From Candidatus Pacebacteria bacterium CG10_big_fil_rev_8_21_14_0_10_44_54 (GTDB lineage Bacteria; Patescibacteriota; Microgenomatia; UBA1400; PJMF01), in the NCBI GenBank assembly GCA_002772695.1, contig PFDI01000022.1:45265-79144 (forward strand): 33,880 nucleotides of DNA, written 5' to 3'. This document shows positions 16,742 to 25,266 of the stretch, piece after piece; the stretch's first letter is position 1; each line of letters starts with the position of its first letter. Under the pieces are notes generated by a model, which saw nothing but the letters and a program-made list of their open reading frames with translations, was not told where the DNA came from and did not search any database. A program made the translations under genes and the position numbers.

Positions 16742-18631
16742 TTAGCGCTCAAGTGCAATCATATACACCGTAGAGCCAGAAGTTAGATACGCAGCACCAT
16801 TCACCTCATCAACGAAAAAAGAAGTAACTGTAGCAATGCTCGGACTGCGTACCTCGCGCAAAAACACGCCATCTTTACTGAGAATAACTAATCGCTGCTT
16901 GTCTGTGTCGAGTACATAGAGATTTTTATCATCAGCTGAAGTAGTAAGCAAGAGTGAGTTGGCAAATGCTTCTTCTTGGCCAGAAACTGCAAATGATTGC
17001 TTTCTCCCGCTTGCATAACGCAAAATTTCCCCCGCACTAGTACCAAACCAGATATCACCATCTATGCTAAGTGAGGTAATGTCTTCATACGAAACTGACA
17101 AGGGATCGATAATCCAACCAATCGGATCTGAAACACTTTCCGCACTCTGCGTATAACGAAAAACATTTCGCTTCTCTGGGTTCAACACATAGCGATACAC
17201 ACCAAAACTGCCGAGTAGTGTGCCTGCTCTGTTCGAATCACCTACTTCTTTTATCTGTTTTGGCGATTCTTCACTATTCAACTCTATTTCCCACAAACCA
17301 TCACCGAGCAAGTATAGGGTGTCATCTGAAGCTGCACTAGCTTGTACTTGAGTGATATCTGCCAGTGAAAATTGTGTAATTTGTTTGGTAGCTAGTTGAA
17401 GCACGATAGCGTGTTTTTTCTCTGCATCAATAAATACTCCCTTGCCGTTGGTAAAGTGCGAAAATGAAGTCACAAACTCAGATTGGGCTAAACGTAAATC
17501 ATAAAAAACCGGTAATTCCTCGACTGCTACTTTGCCCGAAATACTCGTGAGTGTTTCCTGGGCACTACGAAGTGCGGTTGTGTATATGCCGCCGACAAAA
17601 CGCTCCTTTCCCTTTGTGTTTGCTAGCACATCAAGTTCTGCAACAATCTGCGCTGCTTCTCGGCGCGCTGCAATTGGGTCTTCTGCAACAGTTGTCCGAG
17701 CAACGCCTAAACGTTCCTCAAGTGGTGCCACCTCCTGCTTGGCAGTAGTTTGCAGCATATTGTATCGCCAGCGGGCACCAATAATGATGAGCATGAGTAC
17801 CACGATCGTCGCGACAAGTAATGCTACCTTGCGGCGCCACTGTGAGTAAGTGCTACGAACATAGACCGTGTTTTGTTTGAAGCGAAAGGAGCGCAGTAAC
17901 AACCAGAGTTGAGTACCTGCGTACTTGCTTGTACCCATAAACTTTCGAAATACTGAGTCTGGAGCTGACTGCTGTTGGTCGTTGTTTACTTCTGGACCAA
18001 CCTCGCTCACTTCGGGTTCTACCTCGACTGGTACAGTTTGATCGACAACAATAGCCACCTCTTTTGTGGCCTGACTACTTACTTCTACTAACGCGATGGC
18101 AGCCGAACCAGATTTGTCTGTATTTGATTGAACTGCGGAAACCAAAGACGTGGCGACGGCTTCTGCGACAAGTCCTTGAGAAAAGCGCTGTTCGATAGCT
18201 GGAACAAATTGCTCACCGTGTTCGTTGAGTAGTATGTAAACATCGTCTTCTTTACTCTTGCCAAAGCGTAGACTTACTTCATCGCTATTCGGGAGTACTC
18301 GCCCTGTACTACTGTCTCTATGAAGCAAAATATTAGCCCGCACTGCCCCAAGCGACATTTTTTCTCCATCCTGCAACAGACAGGCAACAGAAATTGCTTG
18401 CTCTGTTGATTTCTCAAGCAAATCTGTCAAAAATATGTGCAGCTCTTGTGCAGTGCTCGGAGTAAGCGTCTCGAGCTCACTCAAAATAGACTGACCAAAC
18501 ACGGCTGCAGAATCTCCCCGTACAGAAAGCAAAATAACAAATTTACCTGAGGGTAGTGGAAACGTAGCGGCCTGCGACCACTCAACGTAAGTCGGTAGTC
18601 CAACAATGGGAGTCACGCGTAAGGACCACAT
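16742..18631 (-). CDS. PP2C/PPM-like N-terminal domain - single TM - extracytoplasmic beta-propeller-like domain
   Basis: N-terminus resembles a PPM fold (KFVILLSVRGDSAAVFGQSIL..., DDVYILLNEHGEQFVP); TM VALLVATIVVLMLIIIGA; repeats such as DKNLYVLDTDKQRLVILSKDGVFLREV. Start refined to ATG 18631 (TACAAT 8 nt upstream). Confidence 0.55.
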   Translation of the reverse strand: MWSLRVTPIVGLPTYVEWSQAATFPLPSGKFVILLSVRGDSAAVFGQSILSELETLTPSTAQELHIFLTDLLEKSTEQAISVACLLQDGEKMSLGAVRANILLHRDSSTGRVLPNSDEVSLRFGKSKEDDVYILLNEHGEQFVPAIEQRFSQGLVAEAVATSLVSAVQSNTDKSGSAAIALVEVSSQATKEVAIVVDQTVPVEVEPEVSEVGPEVNNDQQQSAPDSVFRKFMGTSKYAGTQLWLLLRSFRFKQNTVYVRSTYSQWRRKVALLVATIVVLMLIIIGARWRYNMLQTTAKQEVAPLEERLGVARTTVAEDPIAARREAAQIVAELDVLANTKGKERFVGGIYTTALRSAQETLTSISGKVAVEELPVFYDLRLAQSEFVTSFSHFTNGKGVFIDAEKKHAIVLQLATKQITQFSLADITQVQASAASDDTLYLLGDGLWEIELNSEESPKQIKEVGDSNRAGTLLGSFGVYRYVLNPEKRNVFRYTQSAESVSDPIGWIIDPLSVSYEDITSLSIDGDIWFGTSAGEILRYASGRKQSFAVSGQEEAFANSLLLTTSADDKNLYVLDTDKQRLVILSKDGVFLREVRSPSIATVTSFFVDEVNGAAYLTSGSTVYMIALER

Positions 18632-18639
18632 ACTAGAGT

Positions 18640-18645
18640 ATTGTA
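18640..18645 (-). promoter_or_regulatory. -10 box (TACAAT) of the PP2C-like gene
   Basis: Minus-strand TACAAT, 8 nt before ATG 18631. Confidence 0.5.
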
Positions 18646-18683
18646 GCATGTGAGGTTTGGGATAAGTTTGGATTGAAAAAAAT

Positions 18684-18923
18684 CTATAAAACAACCAAAA
18701 ACAACAAAAGTACAAAAATTGCCAATCCCAAATGTGTATACCCCGCTATCTGTAACCAAGGTGAAAAAGTAGTCATCAGTGTGTTTTTCATTACTACAAT
18801 CTGACGAATAACGACAACCGCAAATAAACAATACAACAAAGCACTAACAACGAAAAAAAACTTAAAAACAAGCAGCAGCAATGAGTCTTGAGTCAAGATT
18901 GCGGTGAGATCTAAACCAAACAT
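18684..18923 (-). CDS. small two-TM membrane protein
   Basis: 79 aa with two hydrophobic segments; overlaps the upstream bPH gene by one nt. Confidence 0.6.
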   Translation of the reverse strand: MFGLDLTAILTQDSLLLLVFKFFFVVSALLYCLFAVVVIRQIVVMKNTLMTTFSPWLQIAGYTHLGLAIFVLLLFLVVL

Positions 18924-19693
18924 TAGCTTACCCTCCCTTCAACCTTCTCTCGCTCTTCTTCGAGCAAGAGGTCGTTGATCAGTGCTATTACCTTGTTTGG
19001 CTGCGGCACGTCTTCAAACTCAAACTCTGTTTTTTCGGCTGCAGTCTGGACCCTAACTGTACCAAAATCAAAAACTGAGCGAAGTGCGCCGCTCGTCTCT
19101 GCCGAGACATCCTCTATATTGTCAATTTTTGCCGAAGAAATACTACGGTAAATCAGCGAAAGAAAATCGACGTCGACAATACGCTCATCGGTAATGATGT
19201 AGACATTAAAAAACCAGGATAAAAATGATTCGATAGAAAATCCAAGTAGCAGTAAATACCATCCAACTCGAGCAGCAAACATATAATTACCCGGAAAAAA
19301 GGAAAATAGCTCTACATTGATAAACAAAATCGGCAACACCGCTAAAACAAGTGTTGTCAGTACCCAACGGATTTGAGTAATTGGGTGCTTCCGTAAAAGC
19401 AGAATAATTTCTTCCTCTCGAGATTGGCTTGCAAAAAAAGTTTTCAGCGGCTTTGTCAGAAAAGCTGTCACCGGATTACTCGAATATTTTTCCCGAGACA
19501 TTACTTCAGAATACTCATCGACTTTGCGCTTATGATGGCGGTCTGGCATTTTTTGAGAGGCAGCCACTTGGACTGGATTGTGTCCCTGTCTGCGATGCAC
19601 TCTCTTTTTGCGTAAGCCGCGCAATACTTCTTTGGTCGCGTCGAGTGTAGGAGAGTCGCTGGGCGCTTGAGAACTAGAGAAAACCTCAGGCAT
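18923..19693 (-). CDS. membrane protein with bacterial PH (bPH_2-like) domain
   Basis: Two TM segments then FFNVYIITDERIVDVDFLSLIYRSISSAKIDNIEDVSAETSGALRSVFDFGTVRVQTA, typical of YdbS-like PH proteins. Confidence 0.8.
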   Translation of the reverse strand: MPEVFSSSQAPSDSPTLDATKEVLRGLRKKRVHRRQGHNPVQVAASQKMPDRHHKRKVDEYSEVMSREKYSSNPVTAFLTKPLKTFFASQSREEEIILLLRKHPITQIRWVLTTLVLAVLPILFINVELFSFFPGNYMFAARVGWYLLLLGFSIESFLSWFFNVYIITDERIVDVDFLSLIYRSISSAKIDNIEDVSAETSGALRSVFDFGTVRVQTAAEKTEFEFEDVPQPNKVIALINDLLLEEEREKVEGRVS

Positions 19694-19701
19694 ATGTGAT
19701 T

Positions 19702-19707
19702 ATTATA
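19702..19707 (-). promoter_or_regulatory. -10 box (TATAAT) of the bPH gene, overlapping the lepA stop
   Basis: Minus-strand TATAAT, 8 nt before ATG 19693. Confidence 0.6.
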
Positions 19708-21505
19708 CCAGCGGTTGTCGCATCAGTTTGAGGAAGACATCCTGATCGAGACTAACTGAACCAAACTGCTTCATACGTTTTTTTCCCTTGGCTTGTTTGG
19801 CCAATAACTTTTTGCGACGTGTCACATCCCCGCCATACAACTTAGCAGTCACATCTTTGCGCAGCGCTGATTGTGTTTCTCTGGCGATGACTGTCCCACC
19901 TATTGTGGCCTGAATTGCTACAGCAAACAACTGACGCGGTAAAGTCTCCTTGAGTTGTTTTACCAAAGCTCTTCCCTTTGCCTCTGCTTGCGATCTGATA
20001 GCAATGAAACCAAGCGGCGAGACTTCCTCGCCATTGAGTAAAATTGTCACAACAACTGCATCAACTGCAACTTCGCCTACTACCTCATACTCGACAGAGC
20101 AGTAACCAGAACTGAGTGACTTTACTAAGTCATGAAAATCGGTAATAAGCTCGCTCAACGGCAGCGAGCAAGACAAAATAACCCGATCGATCAGGTGCTC
20201 GCTTTGCAAAAACTGTCCTCGGCGTTCGCGCACAAGATCTAAGATACCACTCATGTAAGTTACAGGAGTTATCAAAGTCAACTTGGTGACAGGTTCGCTC
20301 ACTTTTTCAAGCTGGCTTGGATCAGGAAATTCATTGATTGTACTAATCGTCTTTTCGCTGCCATCTTTGAGCACTGCTTTATACGGCACCGTTGGACGGG
20401 TAGCAATAAGGTCAAGATCAAACTCGCGTTGCAGTCGCTCAACAACAATTTCTGCGTGCAACAAGCCAAGACAACCGATGCGTGAACCACTGCCTAAAGC
20501 TGGTGAGTGCGTGCTAACAAAACTAATGGCCGCATCACGCAGCGCAAGTTTTTGTAATGCGTCAAGCAGGGCGTTGTAATCTTCGGCAACAGTCGGAAAT
20601 AACTCAAAAAATACCAATGGTTGTGGCTCTTGGTAACCCGTTAGCGCTATAGCCTTGGTGCGCTGCGCAACTGTAGTCAGCGTATCGCCTACTTTGAGTG
20701 AGCGCACATCCTTGAGTCCAGTCACTACGTAACCTACCTCACCCGGACCTAGCTGGGCGACTGTCGATCGCTTCGGCTGATACACACCAAGCTCGAGCGG
20801 CATAAAAGTCACTGGACTAGAAAGAAAGGTTAGTCGCTGCTTATCCAGCACGCCATCAACTACCCGCACGAGAGCTACTGCACCCTGGTGTTGGTCAAAG
20901 TATGAACTGATTAGTAATGCTCGCAACGGCGCCTGCTTGTCGCCATTCGGAGCTGGAATTCGCTCAACCACTGCTTGTAGCAATGCTTGTATACCAACAC
21001 CAGTCTTGGCTGAAACGAGTAAAATTTCTGACTCATCTACTTCGCACAACTCCATTACTTCAAGTAGTACCCGGTCGGTTTCGGCAGAAGGCAAGTCAAT
21101 TTTATTAATCACCGGCACAATGGTCAATCCAAGTGCTTTTGCTTTGTAATAAGTCGAAAGTGTTTGCGCCTGAATGCCTTGTGATGCATCGACTACCATC
21201 AGCACACCCTCACAGGCTGCGAGCGAGCGACTGACTTCGTAGCCAAAATCAACGTGTCCTGGCGTGTCAATAAGATTAAGAGTATGCGTAGTGCCATCCG
21301 GAGCAGTGTACGGCAAGCGAACGGGCGCAAGCTTAATTGTAATACCACGCTCTCGTTCAATTGGATTGCTATCGAGCAATCGATCGTGTGGGTGAGCCAA
21401 ATCTACTTGGCCGCAAAACTCCAGGATGCGGTCAGTCAGTGTTGTCTTGCCGTGATCAATGTGTGCGATTATAGAAAAATTACGCAACAGACCAGAATCG
21501 GACAT
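19703..21505 (-). CDS. lepA: elongation factor 4 (LepA)
   Basis: RNFSIIAHIDHGKTTLTDRILE, DTPGHVDFGYEVSRSLAACEG, C-terminal GGDVTRRKKLLAKQAKGKKRMK. Confidence 0.97.
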   Translation of the reverse strand: MSDSGLLRNFSIIAHIDHGKTTLTDRILEFCGQVDLAHPHDRLLDSNPIERERGITIKLAPVRLPYTAPDGTTHTLNLIDTPGHVDFGYEVSRSLAACEGVLMVVDASQGIQAQTLSTYYKAKALGLTIVPVINKIDLPSAETDRVLLEVMELCEVDESEILLVSAKTGVGIQALLQAVVERIPAPNGDKQAPLRALLISSYFDQHQGAVALVRVVDGVLDKQRLTFLSSPVTFMPLELGVYQPKRSTVAQLGPGEVGYVVTGLKDVRSLKVGDTLTTVAQRTKAIALTGYQEPQPLVFFELFPTVAEDYNALLDALQKLALRDAAISFVSTHSPALGSGSRIGCLGLLHAEIVVERLQREFDLDLIATRPTVPYKAVLKDGSEKTISTINEFPDPSQLEKVSEPVTKLTLITPVTYMSGILDLVRERRGQFLQSEHLIDRVILSCSLPLSELITDFHDLVKSLSSGYCSVEYEVVGEVAVDAVVVTILLNGEEVSPLGFIAIRSQAEAKGRALVKQLKETLPRQLFAVAIQATIGGTVIARETQSALRKDVTAKLYGGDVTRRKKLLAKQAKGKKRMKQFGSVSLDQDVFLKLMRQPLV

Positions 21506-21514
21506 TCGAGTCCT

Positions 21515-21748
21515 TTACTTGGCCAATCTGGAGGCCTGATGTTTCATTCGTCGAGCGGCATTAGTGTGAATAATGCTTCGTTTGGCGGCACGATCAATGA
21601 AACTGTAAGCAATACTCAGTGCTCCTTGAGTCTTAGTTTCTTGCAGCGCCTTGATTGCCGTGCGCATCTTGGACTTCAACTCAGAGTTGTAAGCTGCCTT
21701 GCGTTTACTTGATCGGAGAGCTTTTTTGGCATTTTTCAAAATTGGCAT
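21515..21748 (-). CDS. rpsT: 30S ribosomal protein S20
   Basis: MPILKNAKKALRSSKRKAAYNSELKSKMRTAIKAL...GALSIAYSFIDRAAKRSIIHTNAARRMKHQASRLAK. Confidence 0.95.
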   Translation of the reverse strand: MPILKNAKKALRSSKRKAAYNSELKSKMRTAIKALQETKTQGALSIAYSFIDRAAKRSIIHTNAARRMKHQASRLAK

Positions 21749-21818
21749 AAGATTCCTTTTTTTCGATGAGCCGAGATTATAGCCAAGTATGCTCTTTTTT
21801 TCAATGGCAGTGTGCGGC

Positions 21819-21824
21819 TATAAT
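21819..21824 (+). promoter_or_regulatory. -10 box (TATAAT) of murJ
   Basis: TATAAT 7 nt before ATG 21832. Confidence 0.6.
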
Positions 21825-21831
21825 GAACAAC

Positions 21832-23526
21832 ATGTTTTCTTCACTTCAATTTCCACGTTTACTAAGCAGAAATATGAAGTGGCTCGAGAACAAACAGTCA
21901 ACTATCTTGTCGGCTGCCCTCATCATTACAATTGCTAACATTGCCTCATCCCTGGCAGGTTTGGTACGCAGTCGTTTGCTTATCTCGTACTTTTTCAACT
22001 CAGAATCGTCACAGCAAGCCTATGAGGCACTACTCGTTGCATTTCAAATTCCTGACATGCTCTTTCAACTGATCGTTCTTGGTGCCGTATCGGCTGCTTT
22101 CATTCCTTTGTTTGCCAAAGTGCGTAGGCGCAGTAGACCAGAAGCGTTTCGATTGGCCTCAGTGGTGCTCAACGCGTTACTTTTGGTATTTACTGCAACA
22201 GCAATACTGGTCGCCATTTTTGCCGAACCACTAACCCACTGGCGGACTGGCGATGCCTTTACTCCCGAACAAATAGCGATTGTGGTCAAACTGACCAGAA
22301 TCATGCTAGTGGCGCAAATCTTTTTTGCCGCGTCAAACATTATGTCCTCGATGTTGCAATCATACCAACGCTTTATTATTCCGAGTATCTCGCCTATTTT
22401 GTACAACTTTGGTATAGTTGCTGGCGTATTTTTGCTCGAGCCGATGCTTGGGATTTATGCCGCAGGAATTGGTGTCTGCATTGGTGCATTTCTCCACTTT
22501 CTCATTCAAGTACCATTTGTGCTCAAAATGGGATTTCGTTTTGGTTGGTCACTTGATTTCTCTATTCCAGAGAGCAAGCAGTTGCTCAAACTGATTCCAC
22601 CGCGCTTCCTAACGATCGCAACCACAGAGTTTCAGCGAATTGCATTGGCGTTCTTTGCAACCTCACTTGGCAACCTGAGCTTCGTTGTGATTAAACACGC
22701 ACTTGACCTGATGATTCTGCCTATCCGTCTCTTCGGCGTCCCCATTGGTCAAGCTTCACTCCCATTTCTTTCGGAAGAATCAGCCAAAGCAGATCAAAAA
22801 CGATTTCAAACACTGGTGACACAATCACTGAATCAGATTACCTTCTTTGCCTTACCGGCCGCAGTACTCATTTTAATTTTGCGCGTGCCGTTTGTGCGCC
22901 TAGTGTTTGGTACCAAAAATTTTCCCTGGGAAACTACGCTTTTGATGGGAAAAGCACTTGCTGTTATTGCACTCTCCATTCCCGCCCAAGCAGTGGTACA
23001 GTTACTCATCCGAGCGTTCCACTCCCTCAAAGATACGGTAACGCCACTCATTGTTACCGTCATCACAGTAGCCACCTACATGATCGGCGCAGCTGGGGTA
23101 ATTTTCCTGACAGATTTCGGCGTACTTGGTCTAGCTGCTGTCACTGGAATAATAGCTATACTCGAGCTCGGTCTCTTTCTTTTTTTTCTTGAAAAACGTA
23201 TGCCCGGCTGTCTTGACCAAAGCTTCCTTCATTCACAGCTCAAAATGATGGCTGCTGGTTTCTTTATGGCTGTTTTTCTCTATTTGCCATTTCGTATTCT
23301 CGATGAATTGGTGTTTGATACCTCGAGAACTATGGAGCTACTGGGACTCACCATTACAACAGGAACCATTGGTATGCTGGTGTATGTCTATTTTGCCGCA
23401 CTGCTCGCCATCCCTGAGCTAAAGATTATTGGCACCATACTCGACTCAATCGGCTCTGCCACAAGAAAACTTGTGGCTCAAAATCCCGAACTCATTGTAG
23501 ATACAATGGACGATGACTCGCTGTAA
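21832..23526 (+). CDS. murJ: lipid II flippase MurJ/MviN
   Basis: Polytopic; GLVRSRLLISYFF, FQIPDMLFQLIVLGAVSAAFIPLFAK, PIRLFGVPIGQASLPFLSEESA. Track start 21766 lies upstream of the TATAAT, so ATG 21832 is preferred. Confidence 0.93.
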   Translation: MFSSLQFPRLLSRNMKWLENKQSTILSAALIITIANIASSLAGLVRSRLLISYFFNSESSQQAYEALLVAFQIPDMLFQLIVLGAVSAAFIPLFAKVRRRSRPEAFRLASVVLNALLLVFTATAILVAIFAEPLTHWRTGDAFTPEQIAIVVKLTRIMLVAQIFFAASNIMSSMLQSYQRFIIPSISPILYNFGIVAGVFLLEPMLGIYAAGIGVCIGAFLHFLIQVPFVLKMGFRFGWSLDFSIPESKQLLKLIPPRFLTIATTEFQRIALAFFATSLGNLSFVVIKHALDLMILPIRLFGVPIGQASLPFLSEESAKADQKRFQTLVTQSLNQITFFALPAAVLILILRVPFVRLVFGTKNFPWETTLLMGKALAVIALSIPAQAVVQLLIRAFHSLKDTVTPLIVTVITVATYMIGAAGVIFLTDFGVLGLAAVTGIIAILELGLFLFFLEKRMPGCLDQSFLHSQLKMMAAGFFMAVFLYLPFRILDELVFDTSRTMELLGLTITTGTIGMLVYVYFAALLAIPELKIIGTILDSIGSATRKLVAQNPELIVDTMDDDSL

Positions 23527-23555
23527 CGCTACAATGACATTAAAGACGCTTGCCC

Positions 23556-24143
23556 ATGTCACATAGAACCGCCGCCATCAACATCAATTTACTTCCTCGG
23601 GATCCATTTTTTGCTACCCCACTCGGTCAAATTTTGCGCTGGGCCCTCTCGGCCGGTCGCTATATTGTTATATTTACAGAATTGATCGTCATAATCAGTT
23701 TTGCAGCTCGCTTCACGCTTGATCGACAGTTAACCGATTTGAATGGAGAAATTCAACAGAAAAAATCTATCGTACTCACATATGGAGATCTCGAAAATCG
23801 AGTGCGAGAAACACAATCAAAAATTGCAAACTACCAAAACCTAGAACAAGACGCCAACCTTGCAGAGGTGTTTGAAAAACTGAGCACCGTAACGCCAAAT
23901 GCTATCGTGCTCGACCGCCTTGGAATTACCTCGAGCAATATTACCGTAGATGGTGTGGCACCCTCACAATCTGTTTTTAACATATTTATCACCAACCTCC
24001 AACTCTCTCCAGACTTCTCTGGAGTTACGGTGTCCAAAGTCGAGTCAAACGACAAAAATGTTCCCGGCTTTACCTTCACACTGTCGGCACAAACAAAAGA
24101 AGTAAAGCAGCTACAAGCCAAGCCAAAAAAGCCATCACAATGA
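23556..24143 (+). CDS. pilN: type IV pilus assembly protein PilN-like
   Basis: ININLLPRDPF, single N-terminal TM, coiled coil, ferredoxin-like C-terminus (LDRLGITSSNITVDGVAPSQSVFNIFITNLQ). Confidence 0.75.
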   Translation: MSHRTAAININLLPRDPFFATPLGQILRWALSAGRYIVIFTELIVIISFAARFTLDRQLTDLNGEIQQKKSIVLTYGDLENRVRETQSKIANYQNLEQDANLAEVFEKLSTVTPNAIVLDRLGITSSNITVDGVAPSQSVFNIFITNLQLSPDFSGVTVSKVESNDKNVPGFTFTLSAQTKEVKQLQAKPKKPSQ

Positions 24144-24745
24144 ATACTTCTACCAAACAAAAACAACTAAGAAACACCCTCACTTCGTTCTACAATAATC
24201 CGGTTGCTCGCGTTTCACTCGAAGTGTTTCTCTCCCTTGGCTTGGTAATTTTCCTTGGTCTTTTTGCAGTTCAACCAACATTGATCACTATGTCAAACTT
24301 AATTCAAGAAATAGAAGAAAAACGAGAACTTAGCCAACAACTAACACAAAAAGTTGCTGCCCTCAGCACAGCACAGAGCGAATTGGCGGCACTCCAACCA
24401 CAGCTTGCCTTACTCGAAGAAGCAGTGCCAAGTGAAGCAAATGTTGTCAAGATTCTGAAAATTATCGAGAAGCTTGCCACAGAGAATAAAGTAATCATTA
24501 CCACTGCTTCGCTACCACAAGTGCCAGAACCAAGCGCGAGCAGTTCGGCCGAACAAACACAACAGGATCTAGCAGTTCAAGTTGTAGTGACGGGTGATTA
24601 CCCAGCAATTCGCCAATTTGCTGAATCAATCTCGGCAAGCCGTCGCATACTACACATCGAATCTATCAACTTTGTGCTCAACGACAAACGTGGTACCAAA
24701 AGCCTCTCGGCTAGTTTGCAACTCAGTGCTCCTTACTACAAATAA
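24140..24745 (+). CDS. pilO: type IV pilus assembly protein PilO-like
   Basis: N-terminal TM, coiled coil, VQVVVTGDYPAIRQFAESISASRRILHIESINF; ATGA overlap with pilN. Confidence 0.75.
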   Translation: MNTSTKQKQLRNTLTSFYNNPVARVSLEVFLSLGLVIFLGLFAVQPTLITMSNLIQEIEEKRELSQQLTQKVAALSTAQSELAALQPQLALLEEAVPSEANVVKILKIIEKLATENKVIITTASLPQVPEPSASSSAEQTQQDLAVQVVVTGDYPAIRQFAESISASRRILHIESINFVLNDKRGTKSLSASLQLSAPYYK

Positions 24746-24746
24746 T

Positions 24747-25151
24747 ATGAACAACGTTTTTGCACAAGAACTACAAAAAATCCGCAAAAGTCAAAAGATT
24801 TTGACGATGTTTGTACTGTTGTTCGTCGTAATCATAGTCTGGGCTGTTGTATCACTGTTTTCTGCCAAACAAACAACCAAAGTCGACAAACAACTGCTCG
24901 ACCTGGCAAAACCGCTTAACCCCACTATTGATACGAGCATTTTTGCCACCTTACAACTCAAACGCTCATTCAGTGATACTGAGCTTGCCAACTTCCCTAT
25001 CTACCAACTACTTACCAACGATAAATCACGCGAACAGGTTGTTGTGCCACTCGGCGTAACCAAAGATGAATTGAACAGTCAAAATGTGCCAGAACCTACA
25101 CCGTCACCAAGTCAGACACCAGCCCTATCAAATCAAACTATTGATGGCTAG
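24747..25151 (+). CDS. single-TM protein in PilP-like position, unknown
   Basis: ATG 24747 immediately after pilO; MNNVFAQELQKIRKSQKILTMFVLLFVVIIVWAVVSLFS then a short Pro/Ser-rich tail. Track start 24594 overlaps pilO and is rejected. Confidence 0.65.
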   Translation: MNNVFAQELQKIRKSQKILTMFVLLFVVIIVWAVVSLFSAKQTTKVDKQLLDLAKPLNPTIDTSIFATLQLKRSFSDTELANFPIYQLLTNDKSREQVVVPLGVTKDELNSQNVPEPTPSPSQTPALSNQTIDG

Positions 25152-25231
25152 AGTGCCTGGCAGTTTTTATCACAAGTTTCGCTTCTTCTTCGCATTGCAA
25201 CAACTAGAGGTTTTCTCTACAGTGGTAACAG

Positions 25232-25248
25232 CACCAGAATCACTGGTG
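25232..25248 (+). other. short perfect stem-loop upstream of the Fn3 gene
   Basis: CACCAG-AATCA-CTGGTG, 18 nt before ATG 25267. Confidence 0.35.
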
Positions 25249-25266
25249 TCTTTGTGTGGATGATTA

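Noticed and set aside
17221-17260. GTTCGAATC resembling a tRNA T-loop
   Set aside because: Inside a coding region, with no acceptor/anticodon stems.
24594-24746. N-terminal extension of track ORF 24594-25151
   Set aside because: Overlaps pilO; ATG 24747 directly follows the pilO stop and gives a protein beginning just before its TM segment.
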